Shown here: positions 25,055 through 29,177 of the stretch, piece by piece | Layout of the letters: every line of letters begins with the position of its first letter | Position numbering within the stretch: the stretch's first letter is position 1 | Source of the DNA: Terrimesophilobacter sp036565765 | Lineage (GTDB): Bacteria; Actinomycetota; Actinomycetes; Actinomycetales; Microbacteriaceae | DNA: 29,177 nt | Assembly (NCBI RefSeq): GCF_036565765.1 | Contig: NZ_DATCXP010000085.1 | Reading direction: 5' to 3' (one strand) | Position numbers and translations under genes: made by a program | The notes under the pieces: model-generated | The model's input: the letters and a program-made list of their open reading frames with translations, nothing else | Databases searched by the model: none | What the model was told of the DNA's origin: nothing

Positions 25055-25073
25055 GTAGGTTAGCCTAGCCTAA
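25055..25073 (-). promoter_or_regulatory. DtxR/IdeR-type iron box
   Basis: The 19 bases GTAGGTTAGCCTAGCCTAA agree with the DtxR/IdeR consensus TTAGGTTAGCCTAACCTAA at 17 of 19 positions; the differences are at positions 1 and 14. It lies about 80 nt upstream of the iron-receptor start codon and overlaps the candidate -10 box, the usual position for iron-dependent repression. The uvrA-like gene on the other side has its own -10 some 80 nt away and is unlikely to be controlled from here. Confidence 0.85.
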
Positions 25074-25091
25074 CTTTGTTGGGCCGAGCAA
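25062..25091 (-). promoter_or_regulatory. Candidate promoter of the iron transporter operon
   Basis: On the minus strand TTGCTC (25086-25091) and TAGGCT (25062-25067) stand 18 bp apart as -35 and -10. The -10 lies inside the iron box. Transcription would start near 25055. A second TAGGCT (25067-25072) overlaps the first, so the exact -10 is uncertain. Confidence 0.5.
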
Positions 25092-25152
25092 CGACAGAGT
25101 CCCGCCCGCGCCGATCCGGAACCCGGGGCCGCCGGCCTCAGGGGAGCGCAAC

Positions 25153-25158
25153 TAGGCT
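25153..25158 (+). promoter_or_regulatory. -10 box for a leaderless uvrA-like transcript
   Basis: TAGGCT is followed by exactly 7 nt and the ATG at 25166. It is the same hexamer and spacing as at lnt. Confidence 0.6.
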
Positions 25159-25165
25159 GACTCCC

Positions 25166-27517
<2,352 letters not shown>

Positions 27518-27583
27518 CCGACGCGTCGGGAACCCTGTCGGAGGAGTCCTGCCACCCCTGGCGAGCCCGCTCTTCTTAATCGC

Positions 27584-27601
27584 CGATAATGTCGATTATG
27601 T
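27584..27601. repeat. Tandem 9-bp repeat with internal inverted repeat
   Basis: CGATAATGT and CGATTATGT stand directly next to each other, differing at one base; ATAAT and ATTAT inside them form an inverted pair, and AATCG at 27578-27582 mirrors CGATT at 27593-27597. It lies in the AT-rich 144-nt gap between the convergent uvrA-like and reductase genes. The arrangement resembles a recombinase or regulator binding site, but no protein partner is visible. Confidence 0.4.
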
Positions 27602-27661
27602 CAGAATAGAATTCAATCCTTCGCGACCCGAGCTCGTCGAGGCCCTCCCTGACGGCGGATC

Positions 27662-28303
27662 TCAGCGCGCGAACGTGACGTGGATGACGCCGCTCTCGGC
27701 TACCTCGGACGTGACCGTGTAGTCGCGCTCGAGCGCTCGCAGATCATCCCAGAGTCGCACGCCCCGCCCGAGGACGATCGGGGTGATCGCGACATGTACG
27801 CGATCGACGAGGCCGGCCCGCAGGAAGTCACGCGCGACGCTCGCTCCCCCGCCGACCCGGATGTCGCCGCCGCGGGCATGCTCCCGGGCACGAGCGAGCG
27901 CGTCCTCGGGCGTGGCGGAGAGGAACTCGAAGCGCGTGCCGTTCGCGAAGTCGATGGCCGGCCGCTCCTGGTGCGTCAGCACGTATACGGGGGCGCGGAA
28001 TGGCGGCTCCTCGCCCCACCACCCGCGCCAGTGCGGGTCGTCGCCAAAGGCGTGGAGCCCGAACATCCCCGCCCCCATGATTTCGGCACCCACTCCGTCG
28101 AAGTATGCCGCGGCGTACCGGTCGTCGATGCCGGTCGTCCCCTCCCCCGTCGTCTCCTGCAGCACACGCTCGCGCATGGTCCTCGTGCCGAGGTACACCT
28201 CCACGAGTCGTCCCCAGTCCTCGCCCATCGGATTCTCGGGTGTCTGGTTGGCCGGCGCGGCGACGCCATCGAGGGAGAGGTTGAGGTCGATGCGTACCGC
28301 CAT
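27662..28303 (-). CDS. RibD C-terminal/DHFR-fold reductase family protein
   Basis: The 213-aa protein belongs to the dihydrofolate-reductase-like family (RibD C-terminal domain), members of which are annotated as dihydrofolate or pyrimidine reductases but mostly have unknown substrates. Visible features are the N-terminal LNLSLDGVAA strand-loop, GAEIMGAGMFG, VYVLTH, the nucleotide-binding IRVGGGASVARDFL and ITPIVLGRGVRLW. It likely uses NADPH in the cytosol. The ATG at 28303 has GGGAAGGA at good spacing. A perfect palindrome lies 23-39 nt upstream, so the gene is probably controlled by a dimeric repressor. It is the only intact gene in the decayed right part of the window, suggesting recent acquisition or a role worth keeping. 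Confidence 0.9.
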   Translation of the reverse strand: MAVRIDLNLSLDGVAAPANQTPENPMGEDWGRLVEVYLGTRTMRERVLQETTGEGTTGIDDRYAAAYFDGVGAEIMGAGMFGLHAFGDDPHWRGWWGEEPPFRAPVYVLTHQERPAIDFANGTRFEFLSATPEDALARAREHARGGDIRVGGGASVARDFLRAGLVDRVHVAITPIVLGRGVRLWDDLRALERDYTVTSEVAESGVIHVTFAR

Positions 28304-28325
28304 GAGATCCTTCCCGAGAAGCTGA

Positions 28326-28342
28326 TGTGTACAGTGTACACA
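28326..28342 (-). promoter_or_regulatory. Palindromic operator of the reductase gene
   Basis: TGTGTACA-G-TGTACACA is a perfect inverted repeat with 8-bp arms and a single central base, the typical shape of a TetR- or MarR-type operator. It lies 23-39 nt upstream of the ATG, and the minus strand carries TACACT inside it as a possible -10. No regulator gene is adjacent in the window. Confidence 0.55.
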
Positions 28343-28442
28343 AGAGGTATATCGCGATCACGCTAGCGAATTCGAATCCCACTATTCGCATGTCATGCGT
28401 TTCCCGGCGACCGCTTGCCTCGGGTTCAGCGCTTCTTACCCG

Positions 28443-28613
28443 CTGCGGCAGGCTGGCGATGTATGCGAAGACCGGCTTGTCGCCGATCGCCGCTTTCGCG
28501 GGGCTTGCCCTGCCTGTCATGGTTTCCGGCAGTGTCCAAGCGGCGCCGACCGGTGCCGCAGTACCCGTGGCCGGCTTCTGAACTTCGCTCTTGCCGTTCT
28601 CCCTGCTATCCAT
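28443..28613 (-). pseudogene. Possible N-terminal fragment of a DUF1801-family gene
   Basis: A minus-strand frame starts with ATG at 28613, with AGGA about 8 nt upstream. After about 42 low-complexity residues it reads GDKPVFAYIASLPQ (residues 44-57), which resembles the opening of DUF1801 (YdhG-like) proteins. The resemblance stops there and the following residues look unrelated, as if the rest of the gene (normally about 80 further residues) was replaced by a junction near 28440. The frame then runs on out of phase into the reductase gene. The match is from memory and short. Confidence 0.3.
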
Positions 28614-28688
28614 GGCGAAAATCCTATTCGCGAGTGGGTGGTCCCGCCTCACCCATAACACCCAACGCGAGAGGTCGGGTTCGGCCGG

Positions 28689-28730
28689 CATTCCCCGACG
28701 CGGGGGTCACGCTGCTGGCGGGTACCGATC
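28689..28730 (+). pseudogene. Possible amidohydrolase fragment
   Basis: Fourteen codons read AFPDAGVTLLAGTD, like the AGVTLLAGTD strand near the metal site of many amidohydrolases. Nothing before or after it in any frame continues the family, so if real it is a small leftover. Chance resemblance is possible. Confidence 0.2.
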
Positions 28731-28820
28731 CAATGTGTCATCACCTCGCTCGGTGGTACGGGTTTAGCGGCGGAGGTGAGGCCACGATTGCCTCGGCCGG
28801 AACGGCCTCCGCGGAGGACA

Positions 28821-29124
28821 ATGGCAATCATGGATCTTGAGGTCTTGCATATCGCCGATTGTCCGAATTGGGAACTGGCGGGGGCCCGGTTGCGCGAAGC
28901 GCTGATCTCACGGGTCACGGTGATGTGCCCATCAAGTTCCGGCTGCTTCGAACTGCTGAAGATACCGCAGGGACCGGCTTTGCCGGCTCGCCGACGATCA
29001 CGGTTGACGGGACAGACTTGTTTCCCTCCGAGGGGAGCACGGAATCTATGTCACCTCGTCGGGTCTGGCAGGCCTTCCAACGGTCGACGACCTGATCGAG
29101 AAGATCCAAGCACATGATCGATGA
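28821..29124 (+). pseudogene. Thioredoxin-fold family gene broken by two frame changes
   Basis: Three segments in different frames together make one small protein. The first (from ATG 28821 or 28830) reads MDLEVLHIADCPNWELAGAR up to LREAL near 28905. The second, from about 28907, reads LTGHGDVPIKFRLLR and then GFAGSPTITVDGTDLFP to about 29045. The third reads YVTSSGLAGLPTVDDLIEKI and ends at the stop 29122-29124. This order matches small actinobacterial thioredoxin-like proteins of about 90-100 aa with a DCPNW motif. The second break also seems to have lost the short segment normally between the FP and YVT parts. GGAGG at 28813-28817 serves as ribosome binding site and lies within a 12-bp palindrome (28806-28817). 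Sequencing error cannot be excluded for a single shift, but two breaks favour a real pseudogene. Confidence 0.65.
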
Positions 29125-29177
29125 GAACGTCACATTCTGCCCCATTTCAGGGAACAGGTTCCGCGGATCTGGCAAGG

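Larger units (their letters stand above)
28343..28820. other. Stretch without an intact gene
   Basis: Several short frames exist on both strands, none with a full-length recognisable protein. A plus-strand frame starting at the palindrome (28327-28581) has no ribosome binding site and no family resemblance. Two short segments look like remains of genes and are listed separately. The sequence between them shows nothing I can name. Confidence 0.5.

Noticed and set aside
27518..27529. 12-bp palindrome CCGACGCGTCGG after the uvrA-like stop
   Set aside because: No T-run follows on either strand and the palindrome has no loop, so I do not call a terminator.
28327..28581. 84-codon plus-strand frame beginning inside the palindrome
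   Set aside because: No ribosome binding site, no recognisable family and the opposite strand shows better remnants; judged spurious.

Overview
The window is high-GC DNA from a Gram-positive actinobacterium, most likely a Microbacteriaceae-type organism. This rests on mshC (mycothiol synthesis), rbpA, pafB/pafC, a HelY-type helicase, the lnt-ppm pair, a DtxR/IdeR-type iron box, and many start codons placed 6-7 nt after a TANNNT box, the actinobacterial leaderless pattern. The genus is inference; no marker here fixes it. Most of the window (about 0.3-27.5 kb) is densely packed chromosomal core with many 4-8 bp gene overlaps.

Layout. 1-329: no recognisable gene, but a strong rho-independent terminator reading rightwards. 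330-414: tRNA-Leu(GAG) on the minus strand. 506-3966: an M20 metallopeptidase, then uppP (undecaprenyl-diphosphate phosphatase) overlapping mshC (mycothiol ligase). 3979-4893: a PAC2-family protein on the minus strand. 5004-15617: a long plus-strand run of HAD phosphatase, trmI, a lipoprotein FKBP isomerase, pafB-pafC (DNA-damage transcription activator), tatA-tatC (twin-arginine export), helY-like helicase, lnt (lipoprotein N-acyltransferase) and ppm1 (polyprenol-phosphate-mannose synthase). This follows the mycobacterial order from mshC to rbpA, except that the Pup-proteasome block (mpa-dop-pup-prcBA-pafA) that sits between trmI and pafB there is absent.

15618-18268 (minus): rbpA, then an nfeD - SPFH/band-7 - glycerophosphodiester phosphodiesterase operon (transcribed right to left). 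18335-21131 (plus): a short-chain dehydrogenase lacking the usual catalytic Tyr and an S9 peptidase, each with its own leaderless promoter. 21148-24975 (minus): a three-gene ferric-iron ABC transporter (lipoprotein receptor, fused permease, ATPase) with a 17/19 match to the DtxR/IdeR operator upstream. 25166-27517 (plus): a short UvrA paralogue.

27518-29177 is different: AT-richer, loosely packed and degraded. It holds one intact gene (RibD/DHFR-fold reductase, minus) with a perfect 8+1+8 bp palindrome in its promoter region, a possible DUF1801 fragment, a possible amidohydrolase fragment and a thioredoxin-fold gene broken by two frame changes. It looks like the edge of an accessory or decaying segment.

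Functional links: the Tat system and lipoprotein modification (lnt) serve the cell envelope, and two lipoproteins (the FKBP protein and the iron receptor) are encoded here as likely substrates. uppP and ppm1 both act on polyprenyl-phosphate carriers. mshC makes the thiol buffer; rbpA and pafBC control RNA polymerase. I see no convincing undescribed multi-gene system; the most notable points are the missing proteasome block, the uniform leaderless promoter pattern, the iron box and the decaying right end.
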